A DNA stretch of 64,000 nt, taken from positions 3,980,001 to 4,044,000 of the forward strand of contig NZ_CP074380.1 of NCBI RefSeq assembly GCF_022695595.1. The letters run 5' to 3'. Below are positions 17,795 through 27,170 of this stretch, piece by piece. Below the pieces are notes generated by a model. That model searched no databases. It had not been told where the DNA came from and was given only the letters and a program-made list of their open reading frames with translations. The position numbers and the translations under genes are program-made. Positions within the stretch are counted from its first letter, which is position 1. The number at the start of each line of letters is the position of its first letter. This DNA is from Streptomyces sp. MST-110588. GTDB taxonomy: Bacteria; Actinomycetota; Actinomycetes; Streptomycetales; Streptomycetaceae.

Positions 17795-18670
17795 TCACCA
17801 GTTGGTGGCTGCGTTCGCCGCGCGCTGCCAGTACGTCACGCGCGCGGTGGCGTCGACGCGGACCGTGCCGCCACCGGGCACCGTGGGGGAAGCCGCTTCA
17901 GGCAGTCGCACCTTCACGGTGCGGGGCGGCCGTGGGAGCGTACTGCCTTCGACCTCCGCGAACACCGAACGGTGCCGGGCGGTCAGGGCGACCCGCAGCG
18001 ACGTTGTCACGCGGCTGTCGCCGCCGGAACCGTCGGCGGAGCAGGTCCTGACGGCGGCATGGCCGGACTCGCCGGGCGCGAGGGTGACGGCGGTCTGCGG
18101 GCGGCTGTCCAGGAGGGGGGCGACAGGGGTCAGGGAACCGCCGAACCGCAGGTAGGGATAGGCGTACAGGACACAGTCGGTGGCAGAGGTGTTGGTGGCC
18201 TTCAGCAGCAGGCGGCCGGTGGTGTGGGGGACCGGCTCGGCCGTGACGGTGACCTTCGTGGCGTCGCAGGCGGTGCGTGACGTACCGGTCGCACGGGGCG
18301 CACGGGGTGTATGGGGCGTATGGCTGGTGCCGGGGTGACCGGAGCCGGGGCCGAAGCCGGGGCCTGCGGAGACCCGGGCCGCTCCGGAGGTGCCGGTGCC
18401 GGTGTCGGTGCCGGTGCCGGCCCCGGAGCGTGGGATGTACGGGGCGGACGGGTCGGAGGTGTCGTACGAGTCGGAGGTGTCGTACGGGTCGGACTGGGTG
18501 AAGGGGCGGAACGGTTTGGCGTCGGCGACCTGGAGGGGGTCCTGCCCGCCGCAGGCCGTGAGGGTGAACGCGGCGGCGACGGCGGTCAGCCCGGCGGTGG
18601 CGACCCGCAGCGTACGGACCTGGCGGCCGGTACGGGAGGCGGCGGCGGGGCGTGCGGCGGTGCGCGGCAT
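17795..18670 (-). CDS. DUF4232 lipoprotein, second copy
   Basis: 291 aa. The lipobox is LTAC. A repetitive Gly/Thr/Pro linker (about residues 45-125, with TGTDTGTGT) leads to the DUF4232 domain beginning CDATKVTVTAEP and ending YWQRAANAATNW. Both DUF4232 proteins here share the LYxxPxxRFGG and (T/F)(Y/W)WQR motifs. Probably a surface-exposed, membrane-anchored protein of unknown role. Confidence 0.82.
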   Translation of the reverse strand: MPRTAARPAAASRTGRQVRTLRVATAGLTAVAAAFTLTACGGQDPLQVADAKPFRPFTQSDPYDTSDSYDTSDPSAPYIPRSGAGTGTDTGTGTSGAARVSAGPGFGPGSGHPGTSHTPHTPRAPRATGTSRTACDATKVTVTAEPVPHTTGRLLLKATNTSATDCVLYAYPYLRFGGSLTPVAPLLDSRPQTAVTLAPGESGHAAVRTCSADGSGGDSRVTTSLRVALTARHRSVFAEVEGSTLPRPPRTVKVRLPEAASPTVPGGGTVRVDATARVTYWQRAANAATNW

Positions 18671-18802
18671 GTCAGGTCGTCTCCCCCGGTCGGTCCATGT
18701 CGTCGCTCGATACGCGCCCAGGCTGCCGACCGCCGCTGCCGAACGGCTAACGCTTCCCTAACATGCGCAGGTCAGGGGCCTTTTTTGTAATTTTCCGGCC
18801 TC

Positions 18803-21181
18803 CTACCGGCGGCCGGCCGACCCCTCATCCGTACCCCCGGCAGGCTTTTCGTCCGCGGTCCCGGCCGACCCTTCGACCGCGCCCCCTGCCGGGCCCCCGG
18901 CCGGGCCCCCAGCCGGGCCCTCGTCGCGGGCGAAGAGCTGGGTGAGAGTGCTGATCGTATAGACGTCGGTGGCCTGCTCGTCCACCAGGTGCATCTGGGC
19001 GAGCCGGTCCAGGCCGTCCTGGATCTCCTCGGGGTCCGCGCCTGCCAGCGTGGCCGCCAGGGAAGCGCTCAGGTGTCCGTCGGCGCTGGTGGCGAGCGTG
19101 CTGAGCAGCCGTGCGTCGTCCGGCGAGAGCCGGGCCACGGATGTCCGCAGCGCCGCCGCGATCCCGGCGTCCTCCGCCGACAGCAGGGCCAGCCGGCGCC
19201 GCTCGTCACGCAGTGCGGCAGCCATCCGGGCCAGGCGCCGGCCCGGACGTGCGGTGAGCTGTGCGGCGGCGGCGCGCAGCGCGAGCGGGAGCCCGTCGCA
19301 CAGCGCCACCAACTCCCGTGCCGCCTCCGGGTCCTCGTCGATGCGCTCGGCGCCGAGCATGGCGCGGAGCAGGGCCACCCCTTCCTCGTCCGTCAGCGGC
19401 TGAAGGGCGACCGGGCGGGCCCAGTCGGTGGCGACCAGCCCGTCGAGCCTGCTGCGGCTGGTCACGACGGTGGCACAGTACGGCCCTCCGGGCAGCAGCG
19501 GACGCACCTGCGCCGAGTCGCGGGCGTTGTCCAGTACGACGAGCAGCCGGCGCCCGGCGACCAGTGACCGGAAGAGGGCGGAGGCGGCCGGGGCGGAGGA
19601 GGGCACGTGCTCGGGAGGCGTACCGAGGGCGAGCAGGAAGTCGCGGAGGATCTCGACGGGGCCGGCCTCCTCGTCGTCGCCGAAACCGCGCAGGTCGGCG
19701 AAGAGCTGCCCGTCGGGGAAGGCCGCGGCGTTCAGGTGGGCCCACTGCACGGCACACGCCGTCTTGCCGACGCCCGCCGGTCCGGTCACGACGGCGAGCG
19801 GGCTCTCGCCGCCCTCGCCGGGCAGCAGGATCGTGGACAACTGGGCGAGTTGGCGGTCGCGGCCGAGGAACCGGGCCGGTGGGCGGGGGAGCAGCCGGGA
19901 GCCTGGTACCGCCGGGGCTGTCCGAGCGCCGGCGGGCGTATGAGTGCTTGAGGCTGCCTGGGCACCAGGTGTGGGCTGGGCACCCGGTGCTGGCTGGGCA
20001 CCCGGCGTTGGCTGAGCACCCGGTACTGGCTGGGTGCCTGGCGCGGTCTGAATCCCCGGGATCGTCTGGGCACTTGCGGCATCCGCCGCTTCCGCGGCGG
20101 CCTGAAGCGCCGACTCTCCAACGGCCGACGCGTGCGGGGCCACCCCCTGAAGACCCTGCCGCGCCTGATCCGTCCCGCTGCCGGCCAGGCCGTCTCCGTA
20201 CGACGTGCCCGCAGCGGGGCCACCCTGCGCCGGTACGTTCCCGGCCGGCCTGCCGTACGCCGTCCCGCCCGACACCGCCCTGCCGTACGCCGCCCCGCCC
20301 GACACCGCCCGGCCCGGGCCCGCCCCGCCGACAGCACCAGCGGAACCGGCCCCGGAACCACTTCCGAAACCACTTCCGGAACCACTCCCAGAGCCGCCCC
20401 CGGAGCCCCTGCCGGCGCCGGCCGCCCTGCCGCCGCCGACCCCCTCCGCCCGCAGGATCTCCTCGTACGCCGCGCTCAGCCGCTCGCCCGGATTGATGCC
20501 CAGCTCCTCCTTGAGCAGCCGCCGCGTCCGGTGGAACCACTCGATCGCGTCCGACCGGCGCCCCGTGCGGAACAGCGCCCGTATGAGGGCGGCGATCAGC
20601 CCCTCCCGCAGCGGGTTGCCGACCGCCGCGGTGTAGAGGGTGGCCGCGGCCTGCTCGTGCTCGCCGAGCGCGCCGTGGGCCCGGGCCAGCGCCTCGACGG
20701 CGCTCAGCCGCCGCTCCTCCAGCGCGTGCGCCGCGGCGGCGAACGGCGGGCTGGGAACCGTGCCGGTCAGCGCGGGCCCGTGCCACAGGCCCAGCGCCTC
20801 GCGTAGCAGCGGTACGGCGTCGCCCGGTGCCGCCTGGGGGCGCGCCAGCGACACCAGCTCCCCGAAGCGGTGGGCGTCGATCATCTCCTCGGTGACCCGC
20901 AGGAGATAGGCCGAGCCGTGTGTGGCCAGCTCGATGCCGTACGCCTCGGCGCCGCCCTCGGCGAGCGTGGCGCGCAGCCGCGAGACATGGCCCTGGACGA
21001 CCGTACGGGCGTGCTCGGGCGGCTCGTCCTCCCACAGGGCGTCGATCAACTGCGTCAGCGGCACCGTCGTGTTGGGCCGCAGCAGGAGCAGCGCCAGCAC
21101 GCTGCGCCGCTTGGCCGGGCCGAGCGCCAGCTCATGGGGACCGGACCGGACGGCGATCGGGCCCAGCAGGGAGAATTCCAA
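18803..21181 (-). CDS. AfsR/SARP-family transcriptional regulator with NB-ARC ATPase domain
   Basis: 792 aa. OmpR-type winged helix (residues about 15-92), BTAD domain (about 95-245), a long Pro/Gln/Ala linker of PGAQP-type repeats (about 250-425), then an NB-ARC/AAA domain with Walker A GPAGVGKT (about 467-474) and Walker B LLVVLDNARD, and a short tail of GGPA repeats. It lacks the C-terminal TPRs of full AfsR. Proteins of this class activate secondary metabolite or stress genes. The start is TTG 21181, one base after the peptidase TGA, with GGAGGG upstream, so translation is coupled. Confidence 0.88.
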   Translation of the reverse strand: MEFSLLGPIAVRSGPHELALGPAKRRSVLALLLLRPNTTVPLTQLIDALWEDEPPEHARTVVQGHVSRLRATLAEGGAEAYGIELATHGSAYLLRVTEEMIDAHRFGELVSLARPQAAPGDAVPLLREALGLWHGPALTGTVPSPPFAAAAHALEERRLSAVEALARAHGALGEHEQAAATLYTAAVGNPLREGLIAALIRALFRTGRRSDAIEWFHRTRRLLKEELGINPGERLSAAYEEILRAEGVGGGRAAGAGRGSGGGSGSGSGSGFGSGSGAGSAGAVGGAGPGRAVSGGAAYGRAVSGGTAYGRPAGNVPAQGGPAAGTSYGDGLAGSGTDQARQGLQGVAPHASAVGESALQAAAEAADAASAQTIPGIQTAPGTQPVPGAQPTPGAQPAPGAQPTPGAQAASSTHTPAGARTAPAVPGSRLLPRPPARFLGRDRQLAQLSTILLPGEGGESPLAVVTGPAGVGKTACAVQWAHLNAAAFPDGQLFADLRGFGDDEEAGPVEILRDFLLALGTPPEHVPSSAPAASALFRSLVAGRRLLVVLDNARDSAQVRPLLPGGPYCATVVTSRSRLDGLVATDWARPVALQPLTDEEGVALLRAMLGAERIDEDPEAARELVALCDGLPLALRAAAAQLTARPGRRLARMAAALRDERRRLALLSAEDAGIAAALRTSVARLSPDDARLLSTLATSADGHLSASLAATLAGADPEEIQDGLDRLAQMHLVDEQATDVYTISTLTQLFARDEGPAGGPAGGPAGGAVEGSAGTADEKPAGGTDEGSAGRR

Positions 21182-21182
21182 C

Positions 21183-22508
21183 TCAGCCCTCCAGGAAGGC
21201 CGTCAGGGCGTTGGCCAGCAGGTACGGGTCCTCGGCGCCGCACATCTCGCGCGCCGAGTGCATGGAGAGGATGGCCACGCCGATGTCGACGGTGGCGATG
21301 CCGTGCCGGGCGGCGGTGATCGGGCCGATGGTCGTGCCGCAGGGCATCGCGTTGTTGGAGACGAAGGTCTGCCACGGCACGCCGGCCCGCTCGCAGGCCG
21401 CCGCGAACACCGCGCGCCCGCTGCCGTCGGTCGCGTACCGCTGGTTGACGTTCACCTTGAGGATGGGGCCGCCGTTGGGCAGCGGGTGGTGGCCCGGCTC
21501 GTGGCGCTCGCTGTAGTTGGGGTGGACGGCGTGGCCGGTGTCGGAGGAGAGGCAGACGGTCCCGGCGAAGGCGCGCGCCCGGTCCTCGTACGATCCGCCG
21601 CGGGCATAGAGCGAACGTTCCAGCACCGTACCGAGCAGCGGGCCGTCGGCGCCGGTGTCGGACTGGCTGCCGTTCTCCTCGTGGTCGAAGGCGGCCAGGA
21701 CGGGGATGTACGGCAGGTCTTCCCGGGCGGCGGCTGCCGCCAGCGCGGCCGTACCGGCGTGTACGGACAGCAGGTTGTCCATCCGGGGACCGGCCACCAG
21801 CTCGCGGTCCCGGCCCAGGTAGGCGGGGGGTTCGACGCTGTGCAGCATCAGGTCCCAGCCCCGGATCTCCCCGGCCGGCACACCGGCCTCCTCCTCCACG
21901 AAGGAGATCAGGTCGCCCTCGCGGACCTCGCCCAGGCCCCAGATGGGCGTCATGTGGCGCTGCTTATCCAGCTTCAGCCCGTCGGTGTTGACGGACCGGT
22001 CGAGGTGGACGGCGAGCTGCGGTACGCGCATCAGCGCCCGGTCCACGTTCACCAGCCGGTGGCTGCCGTCGCGCAGCGTCACGCGTCCGCTCAGCCCGAG
22101 GTCGCGGTCGAGCCAGGTGTTGAGCAGGGTCCCGCCGTAGATCTCGACGGCGACCTGCCGCCAGCCGCGCGAGCCGGTGTCCGGCAGCGGCTTGACGCGC
22201 AAATTGGGCGAGTCGGTGTGTGCTCCGACAATTCGGTACGGAGTCGCGGGAGTGGCACCCTCGGGCACGTACCACGCGATGAGCGCACCGCCCCGCAGGA
22301 CGTACTTCCCGCCCGTACCCATCGCCTTGCGTTCCTGGGCCGTGCCGCCGCCCCCATCCCAGGCGTCGGTCTCGGCCACCTGCCGGAACCCGGCCTTTTC
22401 CAGCCGCTCGGCCGCGTTCGCGACCGCGTGGTACGGGGACGGGCTGGCGGCTAGGAAGGACATCAGGTCGTCGGTGAGGCCGCGATCGAAGCGGGCGGAA
22501 GTGCTCAT
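21183..22508 (-). CDS. M18 family aspartyl aminopeptidase
   Basis: 441 aa, full length. Metal-ligand and catalytic motifs are present: GAHTDSPNLR (about residue 92), DHEENGSQS (about 273), SDTGHAVHPNYSE and the C-terminal SMHSAREMCGAED. It is a cytosolic di-zinc aminopeptidase preferring acidic N-terminal residues. ATG 22508 has no Shine-Dalgarno but a TATGCT hexamer 6 nt upstream, so it may be leaderless. It is cotranscribed with, and coupled to, the AfsR-like regulator. Confidence 0.92.
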   Translation of the reverse strand: MSTSARFDRGLTDDLMSFLAASPSPYHAVANAAERLEKAGFRQVAETDAWDGGGGTAQERKAMGTGGKYVLRGGALIAWYVPEGATPATPYRIVGAHTDSPNLRVKPLPDTGSRGWRQVAVEIYGGTLLNTWLDRDLGLSGRVTLRDGSHRLVNVDRALMRVPQLAVHLDRSVNTDGLKLDKQRHMTPIWGLGEVREGDLISFVEEEAGVPAGEIRGWDLMLHSVEPPAYLGRDRELVAGPRMDNLLSVHAGTAALAAAAAREDLPYIPVLAAFDHEENGSQSDTGADGPLLGTVLERSLYARGGSYEDRARAFAGTVCLSSDTGHAVHPNYSERHEPGHHPLPNGGPILKVNVNQRYATDGSGRAVFAAACERAGVPWQTFVSNNAMPCGTTIGPITAARHGIATVDIGVAILSMHSAREMCGAEDPYLLANALTAFLEG

Positions 22509-22514
22509 GGATTC

Positions 22515-22520
22515 AGCATA
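22515..22520 (-). promoter_or_regulatory. Putative -10 box of leaderless aminopeptidase transcript
   Basis: TATGCT on the minus strand, exactly 6 nt before ATG 22508. The -35 is not obvious. Confidence 0.4.
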
Positions 22521-22659
22521 AGGACGGCAGCGGCTCAATCCCCTGCATCCTCTTGGGTAAAGCTTCACAGTCCGTACGAACGCACTGCCTCTGCCCCGTT
22601 GCGTCGCCCCACTGCCCCTCGGCCTGCCCTGAAGTACCGCTGAAGAGGGGAAAGGCGAT

Positions 22660-22673
22660 GTTTCACGTGGAAC
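22660..22673. promoter_or_regulatory. parS-like ParB-binding site 2
   Basis: GTTTCACGTGGAAC matches parS at 13 of 14 positions. It is the exact reverse complement of the variant at 1336-1349, about 21 kb away. It lies in intergenic DNA. Confidence 0.65.
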
Positions 22674-22777
22674 AGACCTCGTACGGCTGCGTATGGCCGC
22701 GTACGGCTGCGCACGGCCGCGGGTGAGCCCGACCGCACCAACCCCGAAACGTACGATGGCGATAGAACCTCTAGCGC

Positions 22778-22813
22778 CAGTGACAGCGCCAGCGTCAGTG
22801 ACAGCGCCAGCGT
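22778..22813 (+). repeat. 18-bp tandem repeat upstream of arsR-like gene
   Basis: CAGTGACAGCGCCAGCGT occurs at 22778-22795 and 22796-22813, followed by a degenerate third start (22814 on). It lies about 45 bp before the arsR-like ATG. Confidence 0.85.
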
Positions 22814-22856
22814 CAGTGAAAGCGACATGGACAGGGACAGCGAGGGAGCCGCCGCC

Positions 22857-23186
22857 ATGCCCGACGCCGAGGGGCACCCCCACCGCGAGGAGATGACCTT
22901 GCGGACGGTCCTGAACGCCCTGTCGGACCCGTTGCGTTACGAGGTGGTCGCCCGGCTCGTCCAGGAGCCGGAGGGAACTACGCGGACCTGCGCGTCCTTC
23001 GGCTTCCCGGTCTCCAAGTCGACGCTCAGCCACCATTTCCGGGTGCTGCGCGAGTCCGGCCTGATCCTTCAGGTGGACCGTGGCAACAGCCGCGCCGCCG
23101 AACTGCGCCGCGAGGACCTCCAGGCCCGCTTCCCGGGCCTGCTCGACCTGGTCGCGGCCAACCCCGAGCACGGCGGCCCGGACTGA
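22857..23186 (+). CDS. ArsR/SmtB-like winged-helix regulator
   Basis: 109 aa. The HTH is evident: LRTVLNALSDPLRYEVVARLVQ, then SKSTLSHHFRVLRESGLILQ and a beta-wing. The single Cys between the helices (TRTCASFGF) is not the CxC arsenic site, so the ligand is unknown. ATG 22857 has GGGAG about 9 nt upstream; ATG 22827 is in frame but lacks an RBS. Confidence 0.85.
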   Translation: MPDAEGHPHREEMTLRTVLNALSDPLRYEVVARLVQEPEGTTRTCASFGFPVSKSTLSHHFRVLRESGLILQVDRGNSRAAELRREDLQARFPGLLDLVAANPEHGGPD

Positions 23187-23253
23187 GTGGCACGGGGTCG
23201 GAGTGAGCGCCCAGGCCCGCAGTAGGGGCAGGGCACGGACAGCGCGAACGACG

Positions 23254-23289
23254 GCGCCCGCCTCCCCGGGGGGTGGGGAAGGCGGGCGC
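23254..23289. terminator. Strong GC-rich bidirectional hairpin
   Basis: Arms at 23254-23267 and 23275-23289 pair over about 14 bp with a one-base bulge, between the convergent arsR-like and acyl-CoA dehydrogenase genes. No long U-run follows, which is usual for streptomycete terminators. Confidence 0.7.
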
Positions 23290-23332
23290 AGGTGTCAGTG
23301 TGAACCGCGTTCGTGAAAACGCCTCTTAGAAA

Positions 23333-25159
23333 TCAGAAGGCGGCCTCGTCCAGCTCCATCAGCGACTGGTCGACGGACTCGGCCAGCGCCCGCTGCACGG
23401 CCACGCCCGGCAGGACGTTGTGCGCGAAGAACTTCGCCGCCGCGATCTTGCCCTCGTAGAACGGCTTGTCCTTGGCCGAGGCGCCCGCCAGCTTCTCGGC
23501 CGCGACCACCGCGCCCTTCAGCAGCAGGTAACCGACGACGACGTCACCCGAGGCCATCAGCAGACGGGTGGTGTTCAGGCCGACCTTGTAGATGGACTTG
23601 ACGTCCTTCTCGGTCGCCGCGAGGTCCGTCAGCATCGCGCCGACGATCGCCTCCAGGCCGGCGGCGGCGGTGGCCAGCTCGCCGCGGGCCTGCTCCAGCT
23701 CCTCGCCGCCGGCGGCCTCGGCGAGGAACTTCTTGATCTCCTCGGAGAGGGCGGTCAGTGCCTGGCCCTGGTCGCGGACGATCTTCCGGAAGAAGAAGTC
23801 CTGGCCCTGGATGGCGGTGGTGCCCTCGTACAGGGTGTCGATCTTGGCGTCCCGGATGTACTGCTCGATCGGGTACTCCTGGAGGTACCCGGACCCGCCG
23901 AAGGTCTGGAGCGACTGGGCGAGCTGCTCGTAGGACTTCTCCGAGCCGTAGCCCTTGACGATCGGCAGCAGCAGGTCGTTCAGGCGGATGGCGGCGGAGG
24001 CGTCCTCGCCCGCCGCCTCCTTGACCAGGATCTCGTCCTGGACGGCGGCGGTGTAGAGCACCAGGGCGCGCATGCCCTCCGCGTAGGCCTTCTGCGTCAT
24101 CAGCGCGCGGCGCACGTCGGGGTGGTGGGTGATGGTCACGCGCGGCGCGGTCTTGTCGGTGAAGGCCGCCAGATCCGGGCCCTGCACCCGCTCCTTGGCG
24201 TACTCCAGGGCGTTGAGGTAGCCGGTGGAGAGGGTGGCGATGGCCTTCGTGCCGACCATCATCCGCGCGAACTCGATGATCTTGAACATCTGGCGGATGC
24301 CGTCGTGCTTCTCGCCCAGCAGCCAGCCCTTGGCCGGGTGGTTGGCGCCGAAGGTCATCTCGCAGGTGTTGGACGCCTTCAGGCCCATCTTGTGCTCGAC
24401 GTTGGTGGCGTAGACGCCGTTGCGCTCGCCCAGCTCACCGGTCTCCCAGTCGAAGTCGTACTTCGGCACGATGAACAGGGACAGGCCCTTGGTGCCCGGA
24501 CCGGCACCCTCGGGACGCGCGAGGACGAAGTGCACGATGTTCTCGGACATGTCGTGCTCACCGGAGGTGATGAAGCGCTTGACGCCCTCGATGTGCCAGG
24601 AGCCGTCCTCCTGCTGCGTGGCCTTGGTGCGGCCCGCACCCACGTCCGAGCCGGCGTCCGGCTCGGTCAGGACCATCGTGGAGCCCCACTGGCGGTCCAC
24701 CATCCGCTGCGCGATCTTGTGCTGCTCCTCGGTGCCCTCGTCGTAGAGGACACCCGCGAAGGCGGGACCGGAGGCGTACATCCAGATCGCCGGGTTCGAG
24801 CCGAGGATCGTCTCGGCGAAGGCCCACAGCAGGGAGCGCGGCGCGGTGGTGCCGCCCAGCTCCTCCGGGATGCCCAGGCGCCACCACTCGGCGTCCATGT
24901 ACGCCTGGTAGCTCTTCTTGAACGTGTCGGGGACGGGCGCGGTGTTGGTCTCCGGGTCGAAGACCGGCGGGTTGCGGTCGGTGTCGGCGAAGGAGTCCGC
25001 CAGCTCGTTCTCCGAGAGCCGGGCGATCTCCGACAGCACGCTCTTGGCGGTCTCGACGTCCATCTCCGCGAACGGTCCGGTGCCGTACACGCTGTCGCGT
25101 CCGAGCACCTCGAAGAGGTTGAACTCGATGTCGCGGAGATTCGACTTGTAGTGCCCCAT
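23333..25159 (-). CDS. Acyl-CoA dehydrogenase (long, ~600-aa type)
   Basis: 608 aa. N-terminal helical, central beta ([23 protein letters not shown]) and C-terminal helical domains. The catalytic-Glu segment [17 protein letters not shown] is near residue 435, followed by the extra C-terminal helical extension of the long ACAD class. It introduces the alpha-beta double bond in fatty acyl-CoA, passing electrons to ETF. ATG 25159 has GGAG 8 nt upstream and begins [10 protein letters not shown], typical of the family. Confidence 0.92.
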   Translation of the reverse strand: MGHYKSNLRDIEFNLFEVLGRDSVYGTGPFAEMDVETAKSVLSEIARLSENELADSFADTDRNPPVFDPETNTAPVPDTFKKSYQAYMDAEWWRLGIPEELGGTTAPRSLLWAFAETILGSNPAIWMYASGPAFAGVLYDEGTEEQHKIAQRMVDRQWGSTMVLTEPDAGSDVGAGRTKATQQEDGSWHIEGVKRFITSGEHDMSENIVHFVLARPEGAGPGTKGLSLFIVPKYDFDWETGELGERNGVYATNVEHKMGLKASNTCEMTFGANHPAKGWLLGEKHDGIRQMFKIIEFARMMVGTKAIATLSTGYLNALEYAKERVQGPDLAAFTDKTAPRVTITHHPDVRRALMTQKAYAEGMRALVLYTAAVQDEILVKEAAGEDASAAIRLNDLLLPIVKGYGSEKSYEQLAQSLQTFGGSGYLQEYPIEQYIRDAKIDTLYEGTTAIQGQDFFFRKIVRDQGQALTALSEEIKKFLAEAAGGEELEQARGELATAAAGLEAIVGAMLTDLAATEKDVKSIYKVGLNTTRLLMASGDVVVGYLLLKGAVVAAEKLAGASAKDKPFYEGKIAAAKFFAHNVLPGVAVQRALAESVDQSLMELDEAAF

Positions 25160-25217
25160 GACGACGGCTCCGTAAGGATTCGGGAGGTGGTACCTCAACG
25201 CAATACCAGCAAGTAGC

Positions 25218-25241
25218 TACCGATGATGCTACCCGTCGGTA
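25218..25241. promoter_or_regulatory. Inverted repeat upstream of acyl-CoA dehydrogenase
   Basis: TACCGA and TCGGTA are 12 bp apart, with an inner TACCCGTCGGTA dyad, about 60-80 bp before the gene. This could be the operator of a TetR-type fatty-acid regulator; no such regulator is encoded nearby. Confidence 0.35.
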
Positions 25242-25425
25242 ATAAGGCGCAACCCCTGGCCGCCCATCTGTGACGAGAGTCCCTCGTGCCCGCGGCGAGG
25301 GCCCTTCGGTCCCTGCCGGCCGGCTCCCGTGACGCCGTACGGCCCCACCTTGCCCGCCCGCGTACGGCCTCACCCCGTTCCGTCTGCCTACGGCCCTCCG
25401 GCGCCTGCCCGGTACGGGGACTCAG

Positions 25426-25431
25426 TACGCT
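25426..25431 (+). promoter_or_regulatory. Putative -10 box, leaderless SseB-like gene
   Basis: TACGCT ends 7 nt before ATG 25439 and no Shine-Dalgarno is present. This supports ATG 25439, rather than GTG 25432, as the true start. Confidence 0.35.
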
Positions 25432-25438
25432 GTGGCGC

Positions 25439-25914
25439 ATGTACGGCTACGACCAGAACGCGGGGCCCGGGCAGCAGCAGTACGGTGCCCCCCCGCCCCC
25501 GCCGCAGCACCCGTCCCCGGCGGCTACGGCGAGCAGCCGCTCTACCCGGAGCCGTCGCCGCCGTCCCTGGCCGACGCGGTGCGCGCCTTCACCACCGGCT
25601 CGATGTCGGCGGAGGACTTCCAGGGCATCTTCTCCACGTCGAAGGTCTACTGCCCGCGCGGCGACAACCCCGGCTTCCTGGCACTGCACAACACCCAGCA
25701 GCCGGTGATCCCCATGTTCACCTCGCTCAAGGAACTGCGCCGGTACGCGGGCAAGGAGTCCAAGTACTTCGTGATCACCGGTGCCGAGGTGCTGGACCTG
25801 CTGCCGACCGGCTACGGCTTCGTGCTGGACATGGAGGGCGACCACCGGATGGTCTTCGACGCCAAGGCCGTGGAGCAGATGGTCGACTTCGCCATGCGCC
25901 GGATGTACGGCTGA
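25439..25914 (+). CDS. SseB-like domain protein, apparent 1-base frameshift
   Basis: About 158 aa once repaired. The frame from ATG 25439 reads MYGYDQNAGPGQQQYGAPPPPPQHPSP, a Pro/Gln-rich leader. After the C-run at 25515-25518 the frame changes and continues GGYGEQPLYPEPSPPSLADAV into the globular domain (VYCPRGDNPGFLALHNTQQPVIPMFTS). One extra C there would join them. The uninterrupted frame from GTG 25432 gives an Arg/Ala-rich leader with no RBS. Domain assignment to SseB is by general resemblance. Confidence 0.72.
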
Positions 25915-25923
25915 TGCGCAGGC

Positions 25924-25957
25924 CCGGCTGACGCGGAGATCCGGCTGACGCGGAGAT
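25924..25957 (+). repeat. 17-bp tandem repeat after the SseB-like gene
   Basis: CCGGCTGACGCGGAGAT is repeated exactly at 25924-25940 and 25941-25957, with ten more bases of a third unit. It lies just downstream of the stop codon. Confidence 0.9.
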
Positions 25958-26114
25958 CCGGCTGACGGCCGGACCCCGGCGTCCTCCCGCCCGGCCGGGC
26001 GCCTCTTCCTCGCATACCCCTGTCACCTGCGGGAACTCCGGAGGGAATGCCGCACGCCTTGCGGGTTGTTCAGTCTTCAACTAACTTGGATGACGAACGA
26101 CCGAGGAGGCCGTC

Positions 26115-27065
26115 ATGCCCGCAGTGACCGTAGAGAACCCGCTGACCCTGCCGCGCGTGGCCGCGCCCGCCGGAGGCCGCCCGCGCCCCGTACTCGCCGT
26201 CGCCACCGCGCCCAGCGGCTTCGAGGGCGAGGGTTTCCCGGTGCGCCGCGCCTTCGCCGGCATCGACTACACCTACCTGGACCCGTTCATCATGATGGAC
26301 CAGATGGGTGAGGTGGAGTACGCGCCCGGCGAGCCCAAAGGCACCCCCTGGCACCCCCACCGCGGCTTCGAGACGGTGACGTACCTGCTCGACGGCACCT
26401 TCGTGCACCGCGACTCGCACGGCGGCGGTGGTGTCATCAATGACGGCGACACCCAGTGGATGACGGCGGGATCCGGCCTGCTGCACATCGAGGCGCCGCC
26501 GGAGGCCCTCGTCATGAGCGGCGGCCTCTTCCACGGCCTCCAGCTCTGGGTGAACCTCCCCCGGAGCGACAAGATGATGGCGCCGCGCTACCAGGACATC
26601 GGTGGCGGCCGGGTCAAGCTGCTGACCTCGGCCGACGGCGGCGCGCTGGTGCGGCTGATCGCGGGTGACATCGACGGTCACAAGGGGCCGGGTATCACTC
26701 ACACGCCGATCACGATGACGCACGTCTCGCTCAGCCCCGGTGCCGAACTGACTCTGCCCTGGCGCCCGGAGTTCAACGCCCTCGCGTACGGCCTGGCCGG
26801 GCGCGGCACGGCCGGCGCGGAGCAGCGCCCGTTCCGTATGGGGCAGACGGTGGTCTTCGGCGGTGGCGGTGACATGCTGACGATACGGGCCGACGCGTCA
26901 CAGGAGTCCCGTAGTCCCAATTTCGAGGTCGTCCTCCTCGGCGGCCTGCCGATCCGCGAGCCGATGATGCACTACGGCCCCTTCGTGATGAACACCCACG
27001 CCGAACTGGCCCAGGCGTTCGAGGACTTCAAGTCGGGCCGTCTGGGCACGGTTCCCGCCGAGTAG
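26115..27065 (+). CDS. Pirin family protein
   Basis: 316 aa bicupin. The N-terminal metal-binding motif is complete: HPHRGFETVTYLLDG and GDTQWMTAGSGLLHIE, giving three His and a Glu. The C-terminal cupin is poorly conserved, as usual. Bacterial pirins include quercetin 2,3-dioxygenases and redox-sensing regulators. ATG has GAGGAGG upstream. The promoter region contains TTCAACTAAC-like sequence also seen at redox-controlled genes, but that is only suggestive. Confidence 0.9.
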   Translation: MPAVTVENPLTLPRVAAPAGGRPRPVLAVATAPSGFEGEGFPVRRAFAGIDYTYLDPFIMMDQMGEVEYAPGEPKGTPWHPHRGFETVTYLLDGTFVHRDSHGGGGVINDGDTQWMTAGSGLLHIEAPPEALVMSGGLFHGLQLWVNLPRSDKMMAPRYQDIGGGRVKLLTSADGGALVRLIAGDIDGHKGPGITHTPITMTHVSLSPGAELTLPWRPEFNALAYGLAGRGTAGAEQRPFRMGQTVVFGGGGDMLTIRADASQESRSPNFEVVLLGGLPIREPMMHYGPFVMNTHAELAQAFEDFKSGRLGTVPAE

Positions 27066-27170
27066 CGTCCGGCTCCCGGTCGTACGGCGTCCCGAGACGG
27101 GACCGACGCGCCGTCAGGCGCCGTACGGCCGAACGCCGTAATTCCGATTGACACACGAAATCGTCCGGCC

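Larger units (their letters stand above)
22509..22856. other. Divergent intergenic region with parS-like site and repeats
   Basis: 348 bp between the aminopeptidase and arsR-like genes. It contains the peptidase promoter, a parS-like palindrome (22660-22673) and an 18-bp tandem repeat (22778-22813) in the arsR leader. No protein-coding frame is convincing. Confidence 0.5.
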
